Of a stretch of DNA of 26,390 nucleotides, positions 9,337 to 20,125 are shown piece by piece. This stretch comes from Gnetum montanum (taxonomy: Eukaryota > Streptophyta > Gnetopsida > Gnetales > Gnetaceae). The DNA is taken from contig MNCI01004619.1 of the NCBI GenBank assembly GCA_015680685.1, positions 18,555 through 44,944 on the forward strand, written 5' to 3'. Every line of letters starts with the position of its first letter. The stretch's first letter is position 1. The notes under the pieces were generated by a model, which saw nothing but the letters and a program-made list of their open reading frames with translations, searched no databases and was not told the origin of the DNA. Made by a program: the position numbers and the translations under genes.

Positions 9337-10372
9337 ATGGAACTAATTGAGGGAATAACTAGTGCTTACATTGAAAGCATGGATACACTAGAGCAAGTCC
9401 ATTGCCAACTTCCAAGCCTTAACCTTGAGAACATCAATCGGGGGAAGTTGAAAATTCTTGAAAAATTTAAACAAGAGCCCCTAGATCTGAAACCATTTCC
9501 CACCAATCTGGAATATATGATCCTTAAAAATGGAAAACTAGTGATCATCAATGCAAGACTTGTTCCTAAGAAAAAAGAAAGACTGCTGAAAGTGATAAAC
9601 AAGTGGTCAAAAGCATTTGCCTAGTCATACCCCAAATTAACTGGAATAGATCCTAGGATATGCCAGCATAGGATTTACACTGATCCTTCCATGAAACCTC
9701 GAAAACAATCGTAGAGGTGATTGAACCCAGAATTGAAGCAAATAGTAAAAGAAAAAATAGAACAGCTTCTTAAGGCTAGGTTTATATATCCCATTGCTGA
9801 TAGCGAATGGGTTAGCCCTCTCGTGATTGTGCCTAAAAAGGAAGGCAAATGGAGGGTGTGTATAGATTTTAGGCTGCTGAACATGGCAACATTTAAGGAT
9901 CACTTTCCGTTGCCATTCGTTGACCAAGTCTTAGACACCATAGCAGGGCATCGCTATTTTAGTTTTCTAGATGGCTATAGTGGATACAACCAAATACATA
10001 TAGCCTCAGAAGATCAAGCCAAGACAACGTTCACTAGTCCTTGGGGAATGTTTGCATATAAACAAATGTCATTTGGCTTGTGCAATGCCCCTACCACGTT
10101 TCAACGCATAGTTCTAAGCATATTCCAATAGCAGATATGAAATGCAGTGGAAGTCTTTATGGACGACTTCTCCACTTATGGAACAAGTTTTGACCAAGCC
10201 TTGGACCGATTAGAGCAAGTGCTAAAAAGATGCGTAGAAACTAGCTTAAGGCTCAACTGGCAGAAAAGCCATTTAATGGTCCAAGAAGGTGTAGTACTTG
10301 GGTATAAGGTTTCACATTTAGGAATAGAGGTAGACCTAGACAAAGTTAGGGTTATCCAAGGAATCACCCATC
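9337..10372 (+). pseudogene. Athila-like reverse transcriptase of element B
   Basis: One frame runs from the pol linker (LPSLNLENINRGKLKILEKF and LVPKKKERLLKVINKWSKAFA) to 10372 with stops at 9622, about 9712 and 9718, and two between 10129 and 10146. RT blocks: NPELKQIVKEKIEQLLKARF, YPIADSEWVSPLVIVPKKEG, WRVCIDFRLLNMATFKDHFP, FSFLDGYSGYNQIHIA with the first catalytic Asp, MSFGLCNAPTTFQRI, and VFMDDFSTYG with the FMDD box (about 10153-10164). The final block VVLGYKVSHLGIEVD is also clear. FGLCNAP and DGYSGYNQI are typical of the Athila/Tat lineage. A frameshift at about 10372 leads into the thumb and RNase H. Confidence 0.92.
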
Positions 10373-10985
10373 AATTGGAAACTATGAAGACATTCAGTCA
10401 TTCCTTGGACACATTGACTACTATAGGAGATTCATTGAGAATTTCTCCAAGATTGCTAAACTATTGGTAGAGCTAACAAAGAAAGATGCACCATTTGAAT
10501 GGACTAAGGAATGTGAACAAGCATTCCAAACTATGAAACAAAAGCTTGTAGAAACTCCCATTCCACAAGCTCCTGACTGGTCCAAACCATTCCATATAAT
10601 GATTGACATGTCCAATTATGCCTTAGGAGCCGTACTTATATAGTTAGATGACCAAAAATGTCTTTACTACATTCATTGTGCAAGTAGGAGTATCGCCGGT
10701 GTACAACTTAACTACACAACTACAGAAAAAGAATTAATGGCTGCAGTGTTTGCATTGGATAAGTTTAGGCACTATGTGTTAGGTTACAAAGTGTTTATCC
10801 ATATGGATCATAGTGCAATCTGATTCCTCATGAACAAGCCAACGATTAGCCCTCGTATTATACGATGGATGGTAATCCTCTAGGAGTTCGATCTAACGAT
10901 GATCGATCAAAAGGCACCAAGAACATAGTTGCAGATCATTTATCTCAGTTGCACTGGGACAACAATGAGGATGAATATGTAATGT
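10373..10985 (+). pseudogene. Athila-like RT thumb and RNase H of element B
   Basis: After the frameshift the translation continues SFLGHIDYYRRFIENFSKIA, then FEWTKECEQAFQTMKQKL and HIMIDMSNYALGAVLI with the first RNase H Asp, a stop, then LNYTTTEKELMAAVFALDKF holding the catalytic Glu in TEKE. FIHMDHSAI (Asp), a stop, and KPTISPRIIRWMVIL follow. Another frameshift near 10914 is needed before KNIVADHLSQLHW, the closing VADHLS motif with its Asp. All expected acidic residues are present in a broken reading frame. Confidence 0.9.
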
Positions 10986-11159
10986 CCGAGCATTTTCTTG
11001 ATTAAGCCCTCTTTGCCGATGTAGTGAATAACCAACCCATGGAGACAAATTGGTATAGTAGCATTCTCACCTATCTCCTTACCCAACAAACACCACAAAA
11101 GCTAGACTTTAGGAAGAAACAATAGTTTCTTCACAGAGCCAAGTACTTCATGGAGATCA

Positions 11160-12330
11160 ACGGGCAACTTTACAAAGTGTGTCCTAATGGCTTGGTTCAA
11201 TGGTGTGTGCTCGAGGTGGACCAACTAAGAGTTCTCCAAGACGCTCATGAGGGCCCTTGTGGGGGTCACTATGCAGGGAGATGGAATAGCTATTAAGATC
11301 CTACTTGCAAGATATTAATAGCATTATTTGGGATGCCCATCAATTTGTCCAATCTTGTGAGCATTGTCAACGTGATGGGGGAATGACTGCTAGAATGGAG
11401 GATTAGCAACAATGGATTCAACCTTTAGAACCCTTCAACATTTGGGGAATAGATTTTATGGGGCCCATTACACCAATGTCCAATGGAAAAGCTTACATCA
11501 TTGTTGCCGTAGACTATCTAACAAAATGGGCTGAAGCAGCTATTGTTACAGACTGCACATGATCTACAACTGTACAATTTGTGCAACAACAAATCATAAA
11601 TAGGTTTGGTATGCCATGTGCACTTATCTCGGATAATGGAACAAACTTCACAGGTGCAACTTTTCAGAAGTTAATGCAATGCTTAGGGGTTGAACATAAA
11701 TTGACTCTACCTTATCATCCCTAAGCTAATGGACAAGTTGAGGTCACCAACAGGGAGATCACTAAAATATTGACAAGGACAATTAGCAAGTATAGGCGAT
11801 ATTGGAGCACTAAACTGAATTATGCTCTTTGGGCATACTGCTCTACTTGGAAACTCCATATAGGCTACTCTCCCTATGAGTTAGTGTACGAAAAATTTCC
11901 AAAGCTTTCGATTCAAATCGAGCTCCGTACACTATCCATGGATTGTGACATCCACCTCAACCTTGATCTAGCATAAAAACAAAGGTTGGCAACTTTAAAC
12001 ATGCTAGATGAAAACCGATTAGTTGCCTTGTCATCAAATGAGTTGCACAAGGCATATAACAAGCAATGTCATGACTTGAAAATTCGAAAGGTTAGGTATC
12101 AACTAGGAGATAAGGTTCTCTACTTGAACCCCACACATGTGCCAGAACACACAAAATTTCAAACACTATGGGAAGGACCTTACATTATTCATACAACCTT
12201 TCCTTCAGGGGCCATGACCATATACAAACGTGAGAGCCCTGATAAGCGATTACTAGTCAATGTGCAACAGACCAAACCCTTTCATGAACTTAGAGTGGCT
12301 AGTGCCCATAATACCTCTGAGAAGGGATGA
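11160..12330 (+). pseudogene. Athila-like integrase of element B, catalytic triad retained
   Basis: The zinc domain is seen in DAHEGPCGGHYAGRW (two His) and QSCEHCQRDGG (two Cys), with a frameshift between. The core begins [11 protein letters not shown] with Asp at 11452-11454. ALISDNGTNFTG has Asp at 11632-11634, and ANGQVEVTNREITKIL has Glu at 11740-11742. Spacing is D-59-D-35-E, correct for a DD35E integrase. Stops occur at about 11404, 11562, 11723 and 11974. The C-terminal part reads LGDKVLYLNPTHVPEH and KFQTLWEGPYIIH, the GPF/Y module of gypsy integrases, and ends at a TGA at 12328. No chromodomain is seen, as expected for Athila/Tat. Confidence 0.92.
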
Positions 12331-14260
12331 CCCCGCTCATTATTTTAGATATCCCCCTTCCAACTTAGTCATGGGGGAGATGGCCACCTCTACTGATCAA
12401 CTGAGGCCCTCAATTCCTTTTTAAGTTTTTGTTTTACACATTTTTGTTTTACAAATTTCATTAACTTTTCTTATTTTTGTTTTGCAACATCATTTATACT
12501 CTTTCATTTCTTTGTGTATTTGTTTATTTTGTTAGGTTCATCACCTAATAAGTGCTCCTAATGGTGGTATGAACTGTATTCTATTGATTGCTAATGTTTG
12601 GTTTTTACCTTTGAGTTATAATGTTGGTACTAAGGTATGGTTCTTTTGATATAATAGGCAATGAGTCCACGTCATCGATGCATCCATGAATTTTTATGGT
12701 CTCTCTTGGTTTGGAATTGTATGGTCCCTTTCTTTAAATAATAGAACTATCAACGAATTGGTGATTGGGCATTTCTCAAACTGAGGAAGGACTCAAGGAT
12801 TGAAAAGGGTGTGACTTCAAGGGGATTTGATGCATTTGTGCTGGCCATTCTCTTGAGTGCTTGGATGTTTTCTTATTGAGTTTTCCTTACCATTCCGACG
12901 TTGCTCCATTATCAAGAAGCTGAGATAATAAAAATAATCAGTCTTTGCATGATGTGGTTCTCATGCAAAAAAAAAGAAAGAAAAAAAAAACAGTGAGAAT
13001 TCAAAGTACACCCCTTAGATAAAATAATCATATGGGCTACAAGCACTGGTTATGGAACTAAAAAAATGTGTTCCCTCTAACTAAGGCCCTCTCTCGCTTC
13101 CTCCTTTTTCCTTTCTTGTTTTCTTGGAATGGTGGTGACTCTTTGACAGAAGCATTCTTGTTACTTCAGGTAAATGGATTGGCCAAGTGTATTAATGCGA
13201 AGTCACTGGATGTGGATTGTTTCTGGATTTGGAATGAGATCTACTAAGTCATATTAACCATAAATACACAAGGGGCTATTCAAGACCTTGTTCTTGGGAA
13301 TCCATTCCTTTCTCTTCTCCTCATCACTCTTTCACCATTTTCCACCTCATTGCCGGTTGTATCAATAGTCTATATTTTGGTTGATGCATTGTTTTCTTTT
13401 TGGTAAATTCTTGTGGTTACGATTTTAACTCTTGCTTCCAAATGACATTTCCAGAGCCTATGGACTCTTTGAATGTGGGATTGTTAGGGCATTAAGGGCA
13501 TGAGCCTACTTTGGGGAGGACCCACTGGCATTCCTACTTGGTGCATCAGTTAACCTCTTTCCCTTAAACATTTCCATAATCAACATTTATTTTGTTCATT
13601 TCTACCTCTGACATCCATTTTATCGGTGTTTCCCTTGTTTCTTTTTCTCTATCTTTCTTATTCCTTATATTTTTCCATTCTATCACTACTGGAGGATCAC
13701 TCTTAGTTATGGGAGTCCTGGTCCAATTTTTTCAATTTTCTCCTAACCCCTACACCTTGGGTAGTCACCAGTGTTATATCTCCAAAATCTATATTAGCCA
13801 TATCACAACTCAGCCAATAGACCATACAACGAGGCAAGGTATCAACTGCACTGTGATTTATTTATCCTTGCTAATATGAGATTGTGTTATGTGTGTAGAT
13901 GGCAATCATACAACAATGGACTGGAGTTGGAGGAAACACTTAAGATGGACTGGTGCTGGAACAATCATGTAAGGAACAAGATGGATGGCACGGTTATGGA
14001 TGGACAACAAAAGACGTAATTTTGGCATCAGTAGCAACACATCTTCTTCTTCTTTTCTCTTTCTATTCTCTCTTAGTTGCCAAATAAGGCTGGATGTCAA
14101 ATGTGTATAGTGTTCACTCTTATGGTCATGAACACTAATATTGCCATGTATTCTAATGATGATCCGTTCACATGTCACGCCATTCACCATTAGTGTCATT
14201 CAAGTCAATAATCCCATACCTTCCTAATATTTTGTAAGGAACTCAAGGATGAGTTTTCAT
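12331..14260 (+). other. 3' region of element B between pol and 3' LTR
   Basis: About 1.9 kb without a supported gene. Right after the pol stop comes TTAGTCATGGGGGAG (12365-12379), then a T-rich stretch (12420-12535), a GTGACTTCAAGGGGATTTGA phrase (about 12811), a purine tract (12967-12991) and CTTTGGGGAGGACCCA (about 13511-13526). Some Athila elements carry an env-like frame here. The only candidate, 13592-13879, is a pyrimidine-rich hydrophobic frame without other support, so I see no env gene. The order of landmarks matches element A at 5617-7013. Confidence 0.65.
12967..12991 (+). repeat. Purine tract in the 3' region of element B
   Basis: Twenty-five bases of almost only A with a few G, at the position equivalent to the longer tract in element A (6195-6246). 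Function not shown. Confidence 0.7.
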
Positions 14261-14275
14261 TTAGTCACGGGGGTA
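14261..14275 (+). other. Polypurine tract region of element B
   Basis: TTAGTCACGGGGGTA ends one base before the TGATGAG terminus of the 3' LTR. A G-rich tract at this place primes plus-strand DNA synthesis. The run is short (five G). The motif is shared with 12365-12379 and 7289-7303, where GGGGGAG replaces GGGGGTA. Confidence 0.7.
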
Positions 14276-15040
14276 TGATGAGCCACAATATCGTGACCTG
14301 CCTCATTTTCTATAAATAAGAGGTGGCTTCCCTTGTTCTAGGGAGTTAGACTTAGATCCTTAGCTAAACTCTTGCAGTTTTACCATTCCAGAGTTAGAAT
14401 AATTCCTGTGTGCCCGTAGTAGGAGTCATAAAGTGAACGGATCTTTATTTGAGCAATTTGTACCTCAGCACACATTTTTGTATGACAATAAAGATGAACT
14501 TTGTGACTAACCTTGTAGCATACAGGTTAAGCTAAATAGTAATTAATTATTGTTGAATGTTTAAATGCTTTCCTAGTTAATTAATCTCTCTCAACCTTTG
14601 ACTCTCCTAGTTAAGTACACTTAGTACGACCGCTTCGAGCATGTGTGTAGTGCTTGGTAACCCAGTAATGATTAGCATTTGGTAATCCCAACAGTGTTGC
14701 ATTGGTTCAGGAAGTGTGTGGCAAGTGAGAATGAATACTAGTATTAGGAACAATTAGAACTTAGTTAGTGAATAGTTAATGAAAGTTAGTCACTTAGTTC
14801 TCTTCACCTTCCCCTATTAGCATAAGACCTTAAAAAGATAAAAGTTATAAAAATCATATACCTCAAGCTTACTTAACCATACAACCATGACAATACAAGT
14901 AAGTTTGGGAAGACAGCGATTGATTAACTTTAAGTGTTCCATTAAGGCGCGTAAGCACTTAGTCCTTGGAGTTCAACTGGATCACACGTGAGACACTCGT
15001 ATTCGTATGGTTGAGTGTAGAGATACCTCGCCACTCATCA
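14276..15040 (+). repeat. Complete 3' LTR of element B
   Basis: It runs from TGATGAGCCAC to CGCCACTCATCA, 765 bases, with terminal inverted repeat TGATGAG/CTCATCA. U3 is very short: TATAAATA lies at 14311-14318, only 35 bases in, with one decayed palindrome (CAATATCGTG) where other copies have three to five. AATAAA is at 14487-14492. U5 carries a single module of the AGTACGACC-CTTCGAGCATG type (about 14623) and the conserved end ACTCGTATTCGTATGGTTG. No matching complete 5' LTR is present, so no target duplication can be tested. Confidence 0.93.
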
Positions 15041-15810
15041 GTCCATATTAATAAACATGGTAATAGTAAATAACTTAGGAAATATAAATGTGTTGGTGCA
15101 AGATTACAACCTTGACCAAAATAGTTGGGTTACTTGTTTTAGGTGGCTACTAGTCTTTGGCTCCACCAAGGCACAAATACCTTCAAATAGCTTTTGCTAG
15201 TTTTAATGAACTAACTATGGCTAAATTTATATTTTCTTACTTGTTAAATGTTAAAAGTATTATCTTTGTTTATAATTGATAGTATCGAGCTTCCTCTTCT
15301 ATCGAGCTCTCAATTCTAATTATTCATTTTAAATTTCTTTTTAATCATTAAGTTCTAAACTCTAAATAGATATAGTAATAAAAAAATAAATTTATAGAAT
15401 TTATCAATCTACAAATTTAAGCTATCCACTAACACACTTCCTAAAAGCTATATTTTGTAAAAGTAATGTTATGCAAAGACAAAATTTAAGATTAAAGGAT
15501 TATTCAAGAAGCTCAAAATCATACCTAGAATAATATTATGACTATGTTAAACCCATTTAAAACTAACACTTAAAGAAGCTATCTCATTCAGTGAGAATAA
15601 CAAAAATAAGTTAAACCTTTGCATTTCAAGAAAATAGCTTATTCAAAAACTTTTTGCTCACTAAAACATAGCTATATGTAGAGCGAGCTAAGCAAGTAAA
15701 AAGCTATCTAATAAAATGACTAATTAAGAGAGAAGTTAAAAGAGAAAACTTAAACCTATTTTAAAATGTCATTTTTAAGAATTATCTTTACAAGCTTTTC
15801 CACAAAAAAT
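15041..15810. other. AT-rich sequence of unknown origin
   Basis: No gene, LTR terminus or tRNA found. A/T-rich, with many AGCT and AAGCTAT strings on both strands. It continues in style into the material right of the microsatellite and probably belongs to the older layer into which element B inserted. Confidence 0.5.
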
Positions 15811-15854
15811 TTCTCTCTCTCACACACACACACACACACACTCGTCCCCCCCAA

Positions 15855-15893
<39 letters not shown>

Positions 15894-15910
15894 ATCCCCC
15901 CCAAATTATA
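15811..15910. repeat. Duplicated composite CA microsatellite
   Basis: A TC run leads into (CA)n, then CTCGTCCCCCCCAAATTA. Immediately a second, longer (CA)n follows, then CTCATCCCCCCCAAATTA. The whole unit, CA tract plus C7 and AAATTA, is thus present twice in tandem with one G/A difference. Slippage plus a unit duplication explains it. Confidence 0.92.
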
Positions 15911-16089
15911 AATATGCTTAAAGCTTTATATAGTAGATTTTGGTAGTTATAACAGTTATAAATTTATGATTTGATTAACTTCATAAGTTATTTGTAGAGT
16001 TATAAATCATTTGACAATTATTCAACTACTTGGTAGGCCTTCTTGATTTTTTTTAATTTCATGCCTCTCTATTGGTAATTACTAAGAGA

Positions 16090-17880
16090 TTTTTCCATAA
16101 CTAAACAAAATCTTAATTTTTTGATTTAATGTGTTTGGCTCCATATGATTAAGATTCCTAATAATCTTCTCCACATCTTATTCATTAGTTTCTAATTCAA
16201 TTAATGAATTAGTTAGCTTATTCAATGTTACCCCTATAGGTTAATTTATATCATTGTTCTTGCAATTGCCATCATTATATTATTTAAAAAATCACTTTTC
16301 AATCATGGTAATCCCTTTGTCATTTCAATAGCTATTCTCACCAAATTTTAAGCCCTTTGATCTATGTGAGTAAATATAACCTAATTTTTCTTAGTTTCTT
16401 TAATTTTAGCCTAGGCTTCTTGCATCTTCCTTTTGATAATTAAATTTAGGAACTAGCTTCTTGAAGTTTGGCTATAGAAAATTAGTAGGATTTGAGGCTT
16501 TTTTCTTTTTAGCTTGTTCTAAAACTAGTCTTTCTTCTAACTCTAACATAGCTTGCTCTTTATTTTTAAGAAATTACACTTTAATTATAATTATATCTTT
16601 AAGCTATTTATTTATATCTCTAAAATATTTTAGATATTCCTTTAACTTGGTTATTTTGTACTCATTTTTCACCAAAAATTCTTTGAACCTAGCTCTTCCA
16701 CTATCAACAACTTATTTTATATGTTTGATTAAAGTAGATATTATTTCTAACATGTCCTAATGTCACATTACAAGCTTTTGTCCCACAGTTTAAGGATCAT
16801 CTTCCTGATAAGAAAAGATAACACTTGTTTTAGTCTCTGGCTTAGTTTGAAGATTTTGGCTTATAATGATTCTTCCTTTCTTTTGTTTCACCTTAAAGGA
16901 TTGAGTTGCTTCTTCCATTATATGGCCTAATGAGAAGCCTAGTGTTGTTAAAACTAGTGATGGGATTTTCACTTCTATTTTTTGTTGTTGTAGCTCTATT
17001 AGCCTCTATTATTCAAGTAGGTCCTACTACCGCTACTACTTTCAAGTAGCTCTTGTTGCTGCTATCATTATTTTTCCTTATTAGCCTTTATCCTCTCAAT
17101 TCTGATTTTTCTAGCTTCTTTGACCCTTTCATATTTAGCATTACTCGAATCTTTCATCAAGCATAGCTTCTTTAGGATCTTCGAGCTTCCAAGAGAAATA
17201 ATTTTCCTCCATTAAGGATAAAAATTCTTTTAGACAATCTCTAATCAAAGGATTATCTTTGCTCTTCATTCATCTACAAAATTTCATAGTTGGTTGATTA
17301 CATGAGGAGGCTAGAAGCTTCATTGATAAGGTTCTTTTTAATTATTCTTGTGTTTCATCTTTAGCTTAGTTTACTTATTTGTTTGAAGCTCTGTAATATA
17401 CTATATCTATTTTATTAGTTTGATGCATGTTTTAGGTCCTAGTAGCTAACTATATCCTATTGGAAGCTACAAGAAAATCATATACTCTTTGTATTTTTTA
17501 GCCATTCCTTTAAGTTTCCCCACATTATTAAATTTTCAGAAGCTATATTTTAAATGAAAAACTTCTTTATTCTTGGAATCATACCTTTAGGGACTATTTC
17601 AAAAACTAGATGATTAATAATATCTCTTATTATATTAGCACTAGATCTAAACTTGAGCTTGTCAAGTCCTCTCATCTAATAGGCTTCATGTCAATCCTTC
17701 ATTATTTTCAAGCTTTTGAGCCTTATCTTCTCAAGTAAGTAATGGTCTTCATAAAAATTAAATAATTATTTCTCTTCTTGTTGTAGCTATAAATATGCAA
17801 TGTTAATCCATTAACATAGTTGATAGATGTTTAATTTGAAATGATTCAAATATTCTAAGAAGTTGAAGGTATCAACTTCT
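16090..17880 (-). pseudogene. Unrecognised protein-like reading frame, heavily decayed
   Basis: Read on the minus strand, several adjoining blocks have protein-like composition. From 17879 one frame needs no shift for over 400 bases: VDTFNFLEYLNHFKLNIYQL, EDHYLLEKIRLKSLKIMKD, then, free of stops at 17675-17553, MRGLDKLKFRSSANIIRDII followed by NHLVFEIVPKGMIPRIKKFF, and later LIMWGNLKEWLKN. Next come LMEENYFSWKLEDPKEAMLD (about 17210-17150), Lys/Glu-rich YERVKEARKIRIERIKANKE, a 60-codon open stretch at 16972-16790 (IPSLVLTTLGFSLGHIMEEA and on), a coiled-coil-like KEQAMLELEERLVLEQAKKK (about 16560), and NHMEPNTLNQKIKILFSYGK (about 16150). Frame changes and stops separate the blocks. I do not recognise the family. 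A decayed retroelement or pararetrovirus structural protein and a host pseudogene are both possible. Confidence 0.4.
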
Positions 17881-17881
17881 T
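17857..17881. repeat. Perfect 10-bp inverted repeat
   Basis: AAGAAGTTGA and TCAACTTCTT flank a five-base loop. It lies at the edge of the minus-strand protein-like region. About 25 bases further right, ATTCTAG/CTAGAAT and a direct repeat GAATATTAATTCT (about 17917-17949) add more symmetry. Role unknown. Confidence 0.7.
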
Positions 17882-17884
17882 GGA

Positions 17885-18285
17885 AGTTCTATGGCACTTC
17901 TTCTCTCTTCTTGTGAATATTAATTCTAGCACTCTAGAATATTAATTCTTATCTTGTAGTGTAACTCTTGCTTTGTTTTGTAATTATGCTTTGTATTTTC
18001 TTGGTACTAGCTCTATAATTCACAATTTAGTACAACTTTATAAATTACTACTTGAAGCTTTAATTTTGATTTTCTTGTTTGAATACATGCTTTTGAAATC
18101 ATCTATTTAAATTTCATATGTCTTTAAATTTGTTAAGCTACTTAATTGGTTTCATTAATGTCCATAAGCTTTGATATAAATAGATTTACTCTAATGATTA
18201 GCTTATATTTCATCAATCTAGCTATTTATTTTATCTTAAGATGATTAAGAGCTAATATATTGATGTGTCATTAGGAAATGTAATA
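17885..18285. other. AT-rich stretch without recognised gene
   Basis: Besides the small repeats around 17917-17949 I see nothing certain. The minus strand shows weak Lys/Gln-rich reading (about 18060-17950) with several stops, not enough for a call. Confidence 0.4.
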
Positions 18286-18289
18286 AAAC

Positions 18290-19900
18290 CATTTCATAGA
18301 ATCACATTTTGGTTCCAAGAGCTTTGAGAATAAAATAAGTATTTTGATTCTTCTTTTTCTAAAAAGCATGATGATGTGGCTAGTGGAATTGAACTCAAGC
18401 TATTTTGTACAATCAATTTTTAGTTCTACTTATTTAGTGGCTTGTAAAACTGAAAAGAGAGCTTGCTTTTAGAACTGGTTTATTTTTATTAAGATTGTAT
18501 TAATGTGGAGCTCTATGTTCTCTTTCATAATTATTTTTATTTTAGGGATTGACTATTCTTTGAATCCATGAGCTTTTTATAGAACTAATTTTTAGTTCTA
18601 TGAGCCTCTTACTTACATGACTCTTAAATCTTATAATATTATTGATTTATCTTATACTTTTAAAATTTTTTCTTTGGCTAAATCTCTTTTTTTACTTTAG
18701 TCCATTGAACTAGATTAATATCATAATTAAGCATGTGTGTAGATCATGCTTCTTAGTATCACAGGTTCTATGTTTGTGAAGTAAAATTTAAATAATTAGA
18801 TAAAGCTCCTTCAAAATTTTACATCCTTATGTGGCTTATAGAATCAATTTGTAGAACCAATTTTTGATTCTACAAATTCTTATTGTATCACAAACTAATG
18901 TCACAAAACAAATTTAGACCTAGCAAAGTTTGTAGACCTAGAAACTAATGGTTCAATGAGCTTTCATAATTATTTTTATTTTAGGGATTGACTTTTTGGT
19001 TCTACAAACTCTCTCTAGCTTTACAAGTGAACACAACTCATAGAAACAATTAATAACTTCTTGTAGAGGTAATTTTTTTATTTAACTAAGCTTACCTTCT
19101 CAAACATGATGTGAAAAAATGACAAAAACTTTCCTTTGTAGAAAAAATTCTATTCTTTCTTATAATACTTACTTTTTATTTTATAAACCAAGGTTCCCTT
19201 ATTTAGCTTATGAGGAACATAATATAAAATTTACTTAGAGTGTTTTGAACTTCGATGTTTTGAACAATTGTAAAGGTGAGTTTCATACCTTCAGCTAGCT
19301 AATGTGGCTCATAGAACCATTTTTAGATTCTCTTGTAGAATTAATTTTTGGATATATGAACTAATCCAATTATATGACCTAACATGACTGCTAGATCCTC
19401 TTTGGTAACTTTTAAAAGAGATAAATTTTAGTTCTTAAGCTTTCCTTCTTAAATCTAATATGGCCATTGACATAAGCTACCTTTGTAGAATCACTTATGC
19501 TCCTTTTTGCAAAACTTAATTTTGCTTCTACAAGCCTTTTTAAAACTTTGTATAATAGAGCTCTAGTCCTTTCATACTCAAGCATCTATGCAAATGCTGA
19601 CTTGTCATAAGTTGACATGGTAGAATCACATTTGAGCTTGTTTCATGAAACTCATTTTTAAACTTCATATTAAAACCAATTTTCATTGATTCTATGCTTC
19701 ATAAATTATGTTAATACACAAGCTTGAAAACATTATCTGAAAAGGTATATCTTTAAATTAGATAATAGTCCTACAAGCTCTTTTCTTAAAAACTTATAAT
19801 TTTCAACCTAATTATCATGAATCTAGCATGGTAAAATAAAAAGGCGTTTTATCAAAGTAAATCAAAATTTGATTTTATGAACCAATTCCATAAAGCTTAA
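18290..19900. repeat. Field of degenerate hairpin-forming repeats
   Basis: A motif of the kind TAGAACCAATTTTTGGTTCTA, followed by CAAGCTC, recurs in decayed form at about 18414, 18580, 18840, 18995, 19310, 19480, 19620 and 19870. The arms TAGAAYCAA and TTGRTTCTA are complementary, so each unit can fold as a hairpin. A separate 33-base direct repeat, beginning CTTTCATAATTATTTTTATT, occurs at 18522-18554 and 18961-18993. No coding sequence is supported. It may be a long repeat-rich LTR or leader of an older element, or a decayed satellite. Confidence 0.5.
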
Positions 19901-20125
19901 ACCAAAGAGCCCATAAATATTTATAACTATCAAATAATCTTTGATCTTTATAATAGTGAAATTGTATGATTGAAATTGATCTCAAAGTCTCAACTAGATT
20001 AAGAAAAGTCCTTTATTATTCCTCATGCATTTTTCCAAACAAATTCTTCTACAAGATTCATTTTTCATCTAAGGCTTTTCTATATTATGCATTCAAATTT
20101 TTAAGTTATGATAAAAAATTTAACA

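Noticed and set aside
9637-9927. Minus-strand frames of 69-96 codons
   Set aside because: Opposite to well recognised RT sequence of element B.
13592-13879. Hydrophobic 95-codon frame between pol and 3' LTR, possible env-like gene of an Athila element
   Set aside because: Arises from a pyrimidine-rich stretch, lacks a signal-peptide and transmembrane arrangement with further domains, and has no counterpart in element A.
2833-15040. Reading the LTRs at 2833 and 14276 as the pair of one large element
   Set aside because: Their U5 modules belong to different types and two separate gag regions and 3' regions lie between, so two elements are the simpler reading.
17867-17880. GGTATCAACTT as a Met-tRNA primer site on the plus strand
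   Set aside because: Only six to seven bases fit, the neighbouring coding-like sequence is on the other strand, and the string is part of a perfect inverted repeat.
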